A stretch of 41,504 nucleotides of DNA from NCBI GenBank assembly GCA_902770845.1, contig CACXUV010000008.1, forward strand, positions 1 through 41,504. The letters run 5' to 3'. This document shows positions 33,944-41,504 of the stretch, piece by piece; position 1 is the stretch's first letter; each line of letters begins with the position of its first letter. The translations under genes were made by a program, and so were the position numbers. The notes below the pieces were generated by a model. It had not been told where the DNA came from, ran no database searches, and saw only the letters and a program-made list of their open reading frames with translations. The stretch comes from an uncultured Prevotellaceae bacterium (lineage in GTDB: Bacteria > Bacteroidota > Bacteroidia > Bacteroidales > Bacteroidaceae).

Positions 33944-36133
33944 TTACTTCTTGTAGTATTTGCGCAAAGTGAGCACATTCTTGCCATCAATGCGCTCGTA
34001 GTTGATGGTGTCCATCAACTGCCGAAGCAAATAAATGCCCAGTCCACCTATGCGACGATCTTCAACGGAAGATGTCGTGTCGGCATCGGCTGTTTCTGTT
34101 GGGTCGAAGGGAATGCCTGCATCGCTGATGATGCACTTCAGCCGATGGCCATCCGACAGCAACTCGATGCTGACGTTGCCTTCGGTTCCTGACGGGTAGG
34201 CGTAGTTCATCACGTTCACAACCGCCTCTTCAATGGCCAGTCTTACTTCACGCGCCTCCTTGGTCGACAAATCTACTCGAGCCAAAGCGTCCTTGACGAA
34301 AGCAGACAGTTGTTCCACCTGGCGCGCATCGTTCTTCAACGTCAGTTTCTCTTCGAGCATGTCTTTTTCTTCTACAGGCGTATAATGTATGACCAGCATG
34401 GTCTGATCGTCGCTCTGCTCGGCTGTGCCAGCAAACTGTTTCACAGAATCGCCCATGGCTGTTATCAAAAACTGAGGTTGCCATTGTTCCCGTGAAGCCA
34501 GTACAGCTTTCATTCTTTCCAGTCCAAACAGTTTGTGCTGCAGGTCTTTTGCCTCCGTCAGACCGTCAGTATAAAGAAACAGCAACGTGCCTGGACTGAA
34601 AACAGTTTCGTGCACCTCGTACTTCACATCCTTGAAAACGCCCACAGGCAGATTGGGCTTGCACTGAAGATCCGAAATACTCCCGCCCTCAATCACGAAG
34701 GGACGATCGTGGCCAGCATTGCAATAACGAAGTCGTCCCGTGGGCAAATCGAGCACGCCCACAAAGAGTGTTACAAACATATTGGCCTCATTGCCCTCGC
34801 AGGAGGTTTCGTTGATGGTCTGCATGATACGAGCAGGATTGCTTTCCCGAACAGAAGCCGACCGGAACAGCGAGTGGGTCACGGCCATGAGCATGGCCGA
34901 CGGAACACCCTTGCCGCTCACATCGCCAATGCAGAAGAACAGTTTCTCGTCGCGCAGGAAGAAATCATACAAGTCGCCTCCCACCTCGCGAGCAGGCAAC
35001 AGCGATCCCAACACCTTGACGTCATCGCACACAATGCTGTTTTCTCTTGGCAGCATTTGCATCTGAATCTCGTTGGCAATGCGCAACTCGCTGCCTATGC
35101 GCTCTTGTTCCATTTGCGAAGCCACCAAGCGCCGACTACTCCGAATGAAAAGATGAATGATCAAGCCCAGCATGAACAATCCGGCCAAAGTCATCCACAT
35201 GATGTGAATGCGCATCTTGTCGAGTTTGCCAAACACTTCTGAATCATAGCAAACCAGAACCATTTGCCAATGAGGCTCATGCTTTTTTCGCACATAATAT
35301 ACATGACCATGCTCTTTCTCATCAGCATCATAGAAAGAGAAGCCCGTCACACGGCCATTGAGTTTCTGTTCACGACTCACCGTACTATCATTGTACAAGG
35401 CCACGATTTTGTCTACCATGGCCTTGCTGGCCAAACTGTCGGACGGACCAGCAATAAGATCGCCTGTGGGCGACAGCACCAACGTGAACGAGGAAGGAAA
35501 CACGTGGTGAATGTTTACCATCTCGCCAATCCAATCGGTCCCCAAGTCGACGGCCAATAAGCCCACGGGCTCGTTGTTGGCATCACAGATAGGCAATGCA
35601 TACGTGGTGACCACGCCATGAGCCCCTTCATTGTCCCTGTAAGGAAGAGTCCACTCGGTGGTGTCGCCCTTCATTGCCGCCTGAAAGAAATCGGTCTTGG
35701 TATAGTCGTGATTCAATTCTGAGGCTATTTGATTAACACAGACGCTATCTCCATCCTGACAGGCATAAAGCTCATACAACCGTTCTTTAGATGGAAAGAA
35801 GCCTGGCCTAAAGGCAATGCCTGCCCCCACAATATTATCGCGTTCTTCCTTCACGATATTGCCTACAAATTCCTTCATATAGTCGGGATCATGCAGGTGC
35901 GTCTTCACATGCCACAACTGCCCACTCATCGTGGCCTCTGCCTTTGAGAATATTTCATGCACACGCAGGGCTGATGCAATGAGATCGGTAAAGGCACTCT
36001 TCTCCAGTTCTTCTTCCAGCAGGCCACGGGTGTAGTTATACTGAATGGCTGAAATAGCCTCCAGCAACACGGCTGCCAGAATCGTGACAACGAGCCCTGC
36101 ATATTTTCGCATCCATTTCTTCAACTTCCTCAT
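33944..36133 (-). CDS. Cache sensor, SpoIIE/RsbU phosphatase and RsbW-type kinase fusion
   Basis: A 729-residue membrane protein. TM1 is at about 11-30, followed by an extracytoplasmic Cache-like sensor domain (about 60-300), TM2 near 315-335 (WMTLAGLFMLGLIIHLF), and a linker with QMQMLP. Next is a PP2C/SpoIIE phosphatase with metal-binding blocks AREVGGDLYDFF, IGDVSGKGVPSAMLM, NAGHDRPF and LYTDGLTEAKD. At the C-terminus is a GHKL ATPase domain (EEAVVNVMNYAYP, SDAGIPFDP, GGLGIYLLRQLMD) of the anti-sigma kinase type. One chain thus holds both phosphatase and kinase for the STAS protein that follows. The ATG at 36133 was chosen because the earlier in-frame start lies in a tandem repeat. Confidence 0.88.
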   Translation of the reverse strand: MRKLKKWMRKYAGLVVTILAAVLLEAISAIQYNYTRGLLEEELEKSAFTDLIASALRVHEIFSKAEATMSGQLWHVKTHLHDPDYMKEFVGNIVKEERDNIVGAGIAFRPGFFPSKERLYELYACQDGDSVCVNQIASELNHDYTKTDFFQAAMKGDTTEWTLPYRDNEGAHGVVTTYALPICDANNEPVGLLAVDLGTDWIGEMVNIHHVFPSSFTLVLSPTGDLIAGPSDSLASKAMVDKIVALYNDSTVSREQKLNGRVTGFSFYDADEKEHGHVYYVRKKHEPHWQMVLVCYDSEVFGKLDKMRIHIMWMTLAGLFMLGLIIHLFIRSSRRLVASQMEQERIGSELRIANEIQMQMLPRENSIVCDDVKVLGSLLPAREVGGDLYDFFLRDEKLFFCIGDVSGKGVPSAMLMAVTHSLFRSASVRESNPARIMQTINETSCEGNEANMFVTLFVGVLDLPTGRLRYCNAGHDRPFVIEGGSISDLQCKPNLPVGVFKDVKYEVHETVFSPGTLLFLYTDGLTEAKDLQHKLFGLERMKAVLASREQWQPQFLITAMGDSVKQFAGTAEQSDDQTMLVIHYTPVEEKDMLEEKLTLKNDARQVEQLSAFVKDALARVDLSTKEAREVRLAIEEAVVNVMNYAYPSGTEGNVSIELLSDGHRLKCIISDAGIPFDPTETADADTTSSVEDRRIGGLGIYLLRQLMDTINYERIDGKNVLTLRKYYKK

Positions 36134-36149
36134 ATAGCAAATGTGGGCT

Positions 36150-36212
36150 GTGTGGGACAACAGGTTCATTCAGGATATATGCGTCGTGTGGGACAACAGG
36201 TTCATTCAGGAT
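36150..36212. repeat. 27-bp direct repeat overlapping the end of era
   Basis: The 27 bases at 36150-36176 (starting GTGTGGGACAACAGG) recur exactly at 36186-36212, a 36-base period. The second copy contains the last codons and stop of era; the first is extra. This looks like a local tandem duplication of the era 3' end. Confidence 0.8.
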
Positions 36213-37146
36213 TATAGCCGAAGTTGTCGAGTTCTTTTTTCGACGAACGCCAATCCTTGTCGACCTTCACAAACACCTCCAGGAAGATGTGCTTGTCGAA
36301 GAATTTTTCCAGTGCCTTGCGAGCCTCGGTGCTCACCTTCTTCAACGCCACGCCCTGATGGCCAATGATGATGCCCTTTTGCGACTCGCGCTCCACATAA
36401 ATCACGGCATTGATGTGTATCTGGCGGTCGTCTTCCTTAAAGCGCTCTACCACCACCTCAACCGAATAGGGAATCTCCTTGTCGTAATATAGCAATATCT
36501 TTTCACGGATGATCTCTGACACGAAGAAGCGAGCAGGCTTGTCGGTCAGCTGATCCTTGTCGAAGAAAGCGGGGCTCTCCGGGAGCAGTTCCTTGATGCG
36601 CTTCAACAGCAGGTCTACCCCGAACTTGTTTTTTGCCGAAATAGGCAAGATTTCAGCATTGGGCAGCAGGGAATGCCATTTCTCCACAATCTCGTTTAAC
36701 CTGCTTTGGCTTGAATGCTTAGAAGAAACGGACTGGCCTGAATGGTCTGACTGGCTGTCCATGTTGGCAAGCTCATCAATTTTGTTGATGAGCAGCAGCA
36801 CAGGAATCTGCATTTTCTGCACCTTTTCCAGGAACTCCATGTTTTTCTCAGGGTTCTCTACCACATCGGTCACGTAGAGCAGCACGTCGGCATCGGCCAG
36901 CGCACTTTCTGAGAATGCCAGCATAGACTCTTGCAGCTTGTAGTTGGGCTTCAGCACGCCTGGTGTGTCAGAAAAGACAATCTGCATGTCGTCGGTATTC
37001 ACAATGCCCATGATGCGGTGGCGTGTGGTCTGCGCCTTAAACGTGGCTATCGAGATGCGCTCACCCACCAGTTGATTCATGAGCGTTGACTTCCCCACAT
37101 TGGGATTTCCCACAATATTTACGAATCCTGCCTTATGTTTCATCAT
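36202..37146 (-). CDS. era: Era, GTPase for 16S rRNA processing
   Basis: A 314-residue GTPase that assists 30S subunit maturation. G1 GNPNVGKS is at 13-20, G3 DTPG at 60-63, G4 NKID at 121-124, G5 SAK at 170-172, and a C-terminal KH domain carries ERESQKGIIIGHQG. Between G4 and G5 is an unusual Ser/Gln-rich insert of about 20 residues (127-148), which makes the protein longer than typical Era (about 300). Two adjacent ATG codons (37146 and 37143) could start it. It is separated from fabH by the opposite-strand CotH gene and from der by three other genes. Confidence 0.94.
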   Translation of the reverse strand: MMKHKAGFVNIVGNPNVGKSTLMNQLVGERISIATFKAQTTRHRIMGIVNTDDMQIVFSDTPGVLKPNYKLQESMLAFSESALADADVLLYVTDVVENPEKNMEFLEKVQKMQIPVLLLINKIDELANMDSQSDHSGQSVSSKHSSQSRLNEIVEKWHSLLPNAEILPISAKNKFGVDLLLKRIKELLPESPAFFDKDQLTDKPARFFVSEIIREKILLYYDKEIPYSVEVVVERFKEDDRQIHINAVIYVERESQKGIIIGHQGVALKKVSTEARKALEKFFDKHIFLEVFVKVDKDWRSSKKELDNFGYNPE

Positions 37147-37360
37147 TTCGCGTCATTTAGTTTTTCTGTCATAGTGCCTTCTGCCATACAAGAAAAAAGG
37201 GACTATATCAGACTGCAAATTTCGCTATTTTTTTTGAAACGTACAAGAAAATTGCGTTATTTCTTTCAAGAAAAAGGTGTTGTTCCTATTCCAACAATGC
37301 ATACATATAAGAAATCTGCAATTAATACAGGAAAGGCCCTTGGTTTCCACTTATTTTGTG

Positions 37361-37368
37361 TAATTTTG
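37361..37368 (+). promoter_or_regulatory. Promoter -7 box of the CotH gene
   Basis: TAATTTTG, 31 bases before the GTG start at 37399. A weak TTGG lies 17 bases upstream. It shows the reading frame upstream of 37399 is not translated. Confidence 0.6.
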
Positions 37369-37398
37369 CAAACAATTTACGAAAAAAGACATATAACA

Positions 37399-38982
37399 GT
37401 GAAAAAATACGTTCTATTGATAGCAGCCACAATGGCTCTCCTGCCTGGGAAGGGAATGGCTGACAGCTGGGATGCTGAAAACTATAAACCTTTTGACACC
37501 AATGTGCTGCTGGAGAAGACAAATCTGCCCATCGTGTTTATTGACAGCAGAAATGAAGAAGGAGCCACTACGGCCATCCACAAAGACTACCGTGTGGCTG
37601 TGCACATGACAATCATCAACAACACCAACGGTCTGAACTATGCCGACACCCTGGCACACCCAGGACAAACAAAGGACTACGATGGTTGGGTAGCAATAAA
37701 ATACAGGGGCAACAGTTCGTTTGCCGACTCCGACAAGAAACCCTATGGCTTCAAAACGTTGAAGACTGCCGATGTTGACGGTGAGAAGAAAAAGGTGGAA
37801 CTGCTGGGCATGCCCAAGGACAACAACTGGGTGATGCTGGCTCCCTATCATGACAGAAGCCTCATTCGCGACGTGCTGATGTATCAGTTGGCACGCCCTT
37901 ATTTTGAATTCACTCCCAATGCAAAGTTCTGTGAGATGATTCTCGACGGCACCTATTACGGTGTCTACATTCTTTGCGAGAAACCAAGCAAAGGCAAGCA
38001 CCGACTGAACCTGACAGAACCAGGCGACAGCGGCGACGAACTGACGGGCGACTACCTGGTGCAGATAGACCGCAACAACGAACCACACTATGTGTTGAAA
38101 CACAAGATGTTCAACAAGGAAATATACATGAAATATGATTTCCCCGAGTATGAAGACATGATGCCCGCCCACCCTGAACAGGTGGAATATATTCAGAGGC
38201 GCATGGATGCAATGGAGGATGCTCTCTCTGCAAGCTTCTTTGCCAGCGATGAGGTGGGGTACAGAAAATATATTGACGAGAGGTCTTTTGTGGACTACCA
38301 GTTATCAACTGAGTTTGCATCGAACCCCGACGGTTACAGGCTGAGCACCAACATCTATAAACGACGCGACTCCGTTGACCCACACTTCAAGGCTGTGCTC
38401 TGGGACTTTAATCTGGCTTTCGGCAACAACAATGGCGACCTGCTCACACGCAATGCCTGGATGTATCAGGTGGGCAAGGGATTAGCGTTGTTGGGAAAGA
38501 ATGTTGTGCCCTTCTGGTGGGACCGCCTGACAGAAGACGAAGCCTACTGGCGCAGCATGAAGGAGCGATGGGCCGAATACAGAATGAACAGCTTTGCCAG
38601 CCAGCACATCAACGACCTCATTGACTCGCTGGTGAACGAGCTGAATGCCGAAGGGGCATGCGAACGCAATTACCAGGCATGGCCCAATTGGGATAAAAAA
38701 GTGAACCTTGCACCGAACCATGCCAAAGACTACCCGGAAGAAATCGCTTTCCTTCGCCGATGGATAGAAAGGCGCGTGGCATGGATGGACAGTCGTTTGA
38801 ACTTCGATGCCAGCAAGCAGGCTGCAGGCATCGCTGCCATCATCCCTGCCGAGAATCTCGAGGTTGAAGGCATCTACTCGCTCAAGGGACAACGCGTAGA
38901 CCATCCGCATAACGGCATCTTCGTGGTGCGATATAAGGACGGGAGCACCCGCAAGAAAAGGTTCTCCTCACATAAAAAATAA
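37399..38982 (+). CDS. Exported CotH-family protein kinase-like protein
   Basis: A 527-residue protein with an N-terminal signal peptide (KKYVLLIAATMALLPGKGMA). It has the CotH kinase features: HDRSLIRDVLMYQL, then CEMILDGTYYGVYILCEKP, DYLVQIDR, and the metal-binding segment KAVLWDFNLAFGNNN. CotH proteins are secreted atypical kinases or structural factors. The C-terminus (GIYSLKGQRVDHPHNGIFVV) matches the short beta tail found on many exported Prevotella proteins. The GTG at 37399 gives the signal peptide and fits the promoter; the frame is open further upstream but AT-rich and without sensible content. It lies between fabH and era on the opposite strand. Confidence 0.85.
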   Translation: MKKYVLLIAATMALLPGKGMADSWDAENYKPFDTNVLLEKTNLPIVFIDSRNEEGATTAIHKDYRVAVHMTIINNTNGLNYADTLAHPGQTKDYDGWVAIKYRGNSSFADSDKKPYGFKTLKTADVDGEKKKVELLGMPKDNNWVMLAPYHDRSLIRDVLMYQLARPYFEFTPNAKFCEMILDGTYYGVYILCEKPSKGKHRLNLTEPGDSGDELTGDYLVQIDRNNEPHYVLKHKMFNKEIYMKYDFPEYEDMMPAHPEQVEYIQRRMDAMEDALSASFFASDEVGYRKYIDERSFVDYQLSTEFASNPDGYRLSTNIYKRRDSVDPHFKAVLWDFNLAFGNNNGDLLTRNAWMYQVGKGLALLGKNVVPFWWDRLTEDEAYWRSMKERWAEYRMNSFASQHINDLIDSLVNELNAEGACERNYQAWPNWDKKVNLAPNHAKDYPEEIAFLRRWIERRVAWMDSRLNFDASKQAAGIAAIIPAENLEVEGIYSLKGQRVDHPHNGIFVVRYKDGSTRKKRFSSHKK

Positions 38983-39018
38983 TGATTAGCCGAGCCTAAG
39001 CTATGACTAATCATTATT
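38978..39018. terminator. Bidirectional terminator between CotH gene and fabH
   Basis: AATAATGATTAG (38978-38989) and CTAATCATTATT (39007-39018) form a perfect 12-bp stem. T-runs flank it on both strands (TTTT after it on plus; TTATTTTTT on minus), so it serves both converging genes. The CotH stop codon lies within the stem. Confidence 0.8.
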
Positions 39019-39057
39019 TTCTATGTCTATTCCTTATAGAAAAGGAGTACCTTCAAC

Positions 39058-40050
39058 TTAATAAGCCCATCTCAAATACATGGCTCCATGAACGAAGCCG
39101 GCACCGAAGGCTGTAAGAATCAGGTTGTCGCCTTTCTGCAAGTGCTTCTCATACTCCCACAGGGCCAGGGGAATGGTGGCAGCCGAGGTGTTTCCGTAGC
39201 GCTCAATATTCACCATGACTTTATCCATGGGCAACTCCAAACGCTTGGCCACAGCCTCGATGATGCGCAGATTGGCCTGATGGGGCACCACAAAGGCAAT
39301 ATTGTCCTTGTCAAGATGGTTGCGCTCGGCAATGAGGGCGCAGTCGTCGCTCATGTTGGTCACGGCATAACGGAACACGGTGCGGCCTTCCTGATAGGTG
39401 TAGTGCAAACGGTGGTCAACGGTGAAGTGACTTGGTGGGCATACCGAGCCTCCTGCCTTCATGTGAAGAAACGGAAGACCCATTCCGTCGGTGCGCAGAT
39501 GCGAGTCGAGCACGCCAAGGTTCTCTTCCTCTGTAGCCTCGACCAACACGGCTGCAGCACCATCACCAAAGAGCGGACATGTCTGGCGATCTTTATAATC
39601 AGTGACCGACGACATCTTGTCGGCTCCAATCACAATAATCTTCTTGTAGCGTCCCGACTGAATCATCGAGGTTGCCACATCGAGTGAGTAAAGAAATCCG
39701 CAGCAGGCTGCCCAAAAGTCGAATGCCATGGCATTCTTCAGTCCCAGTTTGCCCAGAACGATGCTGGCCGTAGAGGGAAACTTATAGTCGGCAGTAGAGG
39801 TTGACACGATGAGCGCATCAATGGTGTCGGGGTCTACGCCCGTCTTCTGAATGAGTTGCTTGGCTGCTTTGCGCGCCATATAAGAAGTGCCGAGACCCTC
39901 CTCGTTGAGGATTCGGCGCTCCTTTATTCCGACACGCGTCATAATCCACTCATCGTTGGTGTCGACCATGCGCGACAGTTCCTCATTGGTCAGAACATAG
40001 TCGGGCACATAACCACCTACGCCGGTAATGATCGCGTTGATTTTACTCAT
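39058..40050 (-). CDS. fabH: FabH, 3-oxoacyl-ACP synthase III
   Basis: A 330-residue thiolase-fold enzyme that starts fatty acid synthesis by condensing acyl-CoA with malonyl-ACP. The triad is Cys116 (WAACCGF), His257 (VVPHQAN) and Asn287 (RYGNTSA). The residue after the catalytic Cys is Cys rather than the more usual Ser. It directly follows rpmF, as is standard (DUF177-rpmF-fabH). Confidence 0.95.
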   Translation of the reverse strand: MSKINAIITGVGGYVPDYVLTNEELSRMVDTNDEWIMTRVGIKERRILNEEGLGTSYMARKAAKQLIQKTGVDPDTIDALIVSTSTADYKFPSTASIVLGKLGLKNAMAFDFWAACCGFLYSLDVATSMIQSGRYKKIIVIGADKMSSVTDYKDRQTCPLFGDGAAAVLVEATEEENLGVLDSHLRTDGMGLPFLHMKAGGSVCPPSHFTVDHRLHYTYQEGRTVFRYAVTNMSDDCALIAERNHLDKDNIAFVVPHQANLRIIEAVAKRLELPMDKVMVNIERYGNTSAATIPLALWEYEKHLQKGDNLILTAFGAGFVHGAMYLRWAY

Positions 40051-40242
40051 TTATTCTGCTACTTCTTCGTCCTTCTTGATAGCAACCTTGCCACGATAGT
40101 AGCCACAGGTGGGGCATACGGTGTGATACACGTAGTAAGCACCACAGTTGGGGCATACGGCGAGCGTGGGAGCTACAGCCTTGTCATGGGTACGACGCTT
40201 AGCGGTACGAGTTTTCGATTGTCTTCTTTTAGGATGTGCCAT
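40051..40242 (-). CDS. rpmF: 50S ribosomal protein L32
   Basis: A 63-residue L32 with the HPKRRQSKTRTAKRRTHDK N-terminus and four zinc ligands C30, C33, C43 and C46. Its stop is directly adjacent to the fabH start, and it is 34 bases after the DUF177 gene. Confidence 0.96.
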   Translation of the reverse strand: MAHPKRRQSKTRTAKRRTHDKAVAPTLAVCPNCGAYYVYHTVCPTCGYYRGKVAIKKDEEVAE

Positions 40243-40276
40243 TTTGAATTACAATTTAACGATTTATTATTTACAA

Positions 40277-40801
40277 TTATTCTTTCTTTATTTTCAAGAG
40301 AGCGCTCCACCGAGGGTCTATCTCCTGTTTGGCGTCCGCATCACTGCTTCGGGCAGCCGAATGCTCGCTGAGCACCCGCATCATAGCATCGTTGCAATCG
40401 CCAGGTTGATGAACGTGCTGGATGGGTACCGCCAAGGCGATAGTCTCATAGATGAGCCACGACGTGTCGAGAATGCCTTCGGCCTCGTCGACTATGATGA
40501 TCTCATCTTCGCTGGATGGTTCGCTTCCCAACTTCACAACGAGGCGCAGCTGCGTCTCAATGGGCTGCGACATGTCTTCAAGACAACGGTCGCAGGGAAT
40601 GCGAACTGTGCCGCCGATGTTCAGCAGGAGTTCGAAAAAGCCGACAGCCTTGCGTATAGACCCCGACACATGCAATGAGCCCCCACGAATTTCAGCATCG
40701 CTCAGGGCTGCAAAATAGTCATCATCCAGCTCATACTGCAAGGGTGTTTCGTCTTGCGTCAAAGCCTTCAAATCAATCTTAAACTGCTCTAAGCTACACA
40801 T
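40277..40801 (-). CDS. DUF177/YceD family protein
   Basis: A 174-residue protein of the DUF177 family, almost always upstream of rpmF and linked to ribosome/rRNA metabolism. The core CDRCLED (about 95-101) with its preceding Gly-rich turn is visible, and the acidic C-terminal region is typical. First gene of DUF177-rpmF-fabH; a -7 box lies at 40822-40829. Confidence 0.9.
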   Translation of the reverse strand: MCSLEQFKIDLKALTQDETPLQYELDDDYFAALSDAEIRGGSLHVSGSIRKAVGFFELLLNIGGTVRIPCDRCLEDMSQPIETQLRLVVKLGSEPSSEDEIIIVDEAEGILDTSWLIYETIALAVPIQHVHQPGDCNDAMMRVLSEHSAARSSDADAKQEIDPRWSALLKIKKE

Positions 40802-40821
40802 TTACTCACTTTTTTGGAGTG

Positions 40822-40829
40822 CAAAGTTA
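40822..40829 (-). promoter_or_regulatory. Promoter -7 box of DUF177-rpmF-fabH
   Basis: TAACTTTG on the minus strand, 21 bases before the DUF177 ATG. No -33 TTTG at standard distance. Confidence 0.55.
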
Positions 40830-40951
40830 CTGAAATTTTCTCAAATACTCACGGGAACTTCAATTTTTTTTCAATTAAAGACTTATTTTTAGCCGACTTT
40901 AATAGTTTATTGCACACACAGCCTGCAGGATGTGCAAGAAAAAGGAGTGGC

Positions 40952-41504
40952 TTAGCGGCTGGCGTGCAACTCGATACGGAAGGTTGTTCCACGCCCCACT
41001 TCTGAATTTTTTACGTAGATATGCCCCTTGTGGTATTCCTCAACGATGCGTTTGGCCAACGACAACCCCAGTCCCCAGCCGCGTTTCTTGGTTGTGAAGC
41101 CAGGACGGAACACATTGCGCAGATTTTTCTTCTTGATGCCCTTCCCATTGTCGGCCACCTCAATGGCCACGGTGTCGCCTTCTTCCAGCAGCCACAGGTC
41201 TATCTTGCCCTGTCCGCCTTCCATAGCATCGACAGCATTCTTGCAAAGATTCTCTATAACCCATTCGAAGAGCGAAGCATTCATCTTCACCACCACATCG
41301 TGGTCGGGGTAATGGCCCTTGATGGCCACTTTCTGCGAGGTGCGTTTGTCCATGTAGGCTATCACGTGGTCGAGCACTTCGTTCATGGAGGCTTCAACGG
41401 GTTCTGGCAGCGAGCCAATCTTGGAGAAACGCTCGGCAATGCGCTCCAGTCGCTTCACGTCTTGTTCCATCTCAGGAATGAGTTCGTCCTGCGGATAGTT
41501 TTCT
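40952..41504 (-). CDS. Sensor histidine kinase, C-terminal part (cut by window edge)
   Basis: An open frame continuous to the right edge with the GHKL ATP-binding domain: N-box ENLCKNAVDAM, G1 DNGKGI, F-box FRPGFTT and G2 WGLGLSLAKRIV. The stretch before it (EQDVKRLERIAERFSKIGS) looks like the end of a dimerisation helix, so the phospho-accepting His is outside the window. Signal and partner regulator cannot be seen. Confidence 0.85.
   Translation of the reverse strand, partial: ENYPQDELIPEMEQDVKRLERIAERFSKIGSLPEPVEASMNEVLDHVIAYMDKRTSQKVAIKGHYPDHDVVVKMNASLFEWVIENLCKNAVDAMEGGQGKIDLWLLEEGDTVAIEVADNGKGIKKKNLRNVFRPGFTTKKRGWGLGLSLAKRIVEEYHKGHIYVKNSEVGRGTTFRIELHASR

Noticed and set aside
37135-37398. 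88-codon N-terminal extension of the CotH gene
   Set aside because: It is AT-rich, overlaps the era start, and the gene's promoter lies inside it; the GTG at 37399 begins a signal peptide.
39700-39710. Cys-Cys at the FabH active site read as a defect
   Set aside because: Catalytic Cys116, His257 and Asn287 are all present; the second Cys replaces a non-catalytic Ser.

Overview
The window looks like a chromosomal segment of a Prevotella-like member of the Bacteroidetes. The evidence is promoter -7 boxes of the TAnnTTTG type ahead of many genes, almost no strong Shine-Dalgarno sites, many lipoproteins whose lipobox Cys is followed by an acidic stretch, and housekeeping blocks typical of the group (tig/clpP/clpX/recQ; DUF177-rpmF-fabH; era; der; lptB beside mlaEF). 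Nearly everything is on the minus strand. Only mlaE-mlaF, an EamA transporter and a CotH-family gene are on the plus strand. No rRNA, tRNA, insertion sequence or CRISPR array was seen.

Layout: (1) 1-1150 is an accessory, AT-rich end with a cut-off lipoprotein, a possible Imm11/DUF1629-like protein and a promoter-bearing micro-ORF. (2) 1223-7063 is clpP-clpX-recQ plus a TPR/transmembrane/HTH protein, with a clpP promoter at 7056. (3) 7202-7370 is an array of eight 15-bp dyads at exact 22-bp pitch. (4) 7382-24333 is a minus-strand block of eleven closely spaced genes: four tandem paralogous serine-hydrolase lipoproteins, a divergent adenylate-forming ligase, two paralogous lipoproteins of unknown function, a fifth hydrolase lipoprotein, and a TolC/membrane-fusion/RND efflux set. 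A terminator closes it, and at its head is a -7 box directly abutted by an 18-base homopolymer. (5) 24386-28402 is tig with its terminator, then lptB and mlaEF diverging from a perfect 16-bp inverted repeat. (6) 28428-33922 is a YbjQ protein, an EamA exporter, a second 22-bp-pitch dyad array (30035-30137), a small lipoprotein, der, an alginate-export-type porin and a STAS protein. (7) 33944-37146 is a Cache/SpoIIE-phosphatase/anti-sigma-kinase fusion and era. (8) 37361-41504 is a CotH protein, then fabH, rpmF and DUF177, and a histidine kinase cut by the right edge.

The most unusual part is the 17-kb block between tig and clpP, genes that are neighbours in many Bacteroidetes. As inference, surface hydrolases could release a lipid or ester product, the ligase could activate the acyl part inside the cell, and the RND pump could export surplus or toxic product. 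The head promoter looks able to vary by homopolymer slippage. A second clue is the 22-bp-pitch dyad array found at two unrelated intergenic sites. All function calls come from reading protein motifs by eye; no database search was run.
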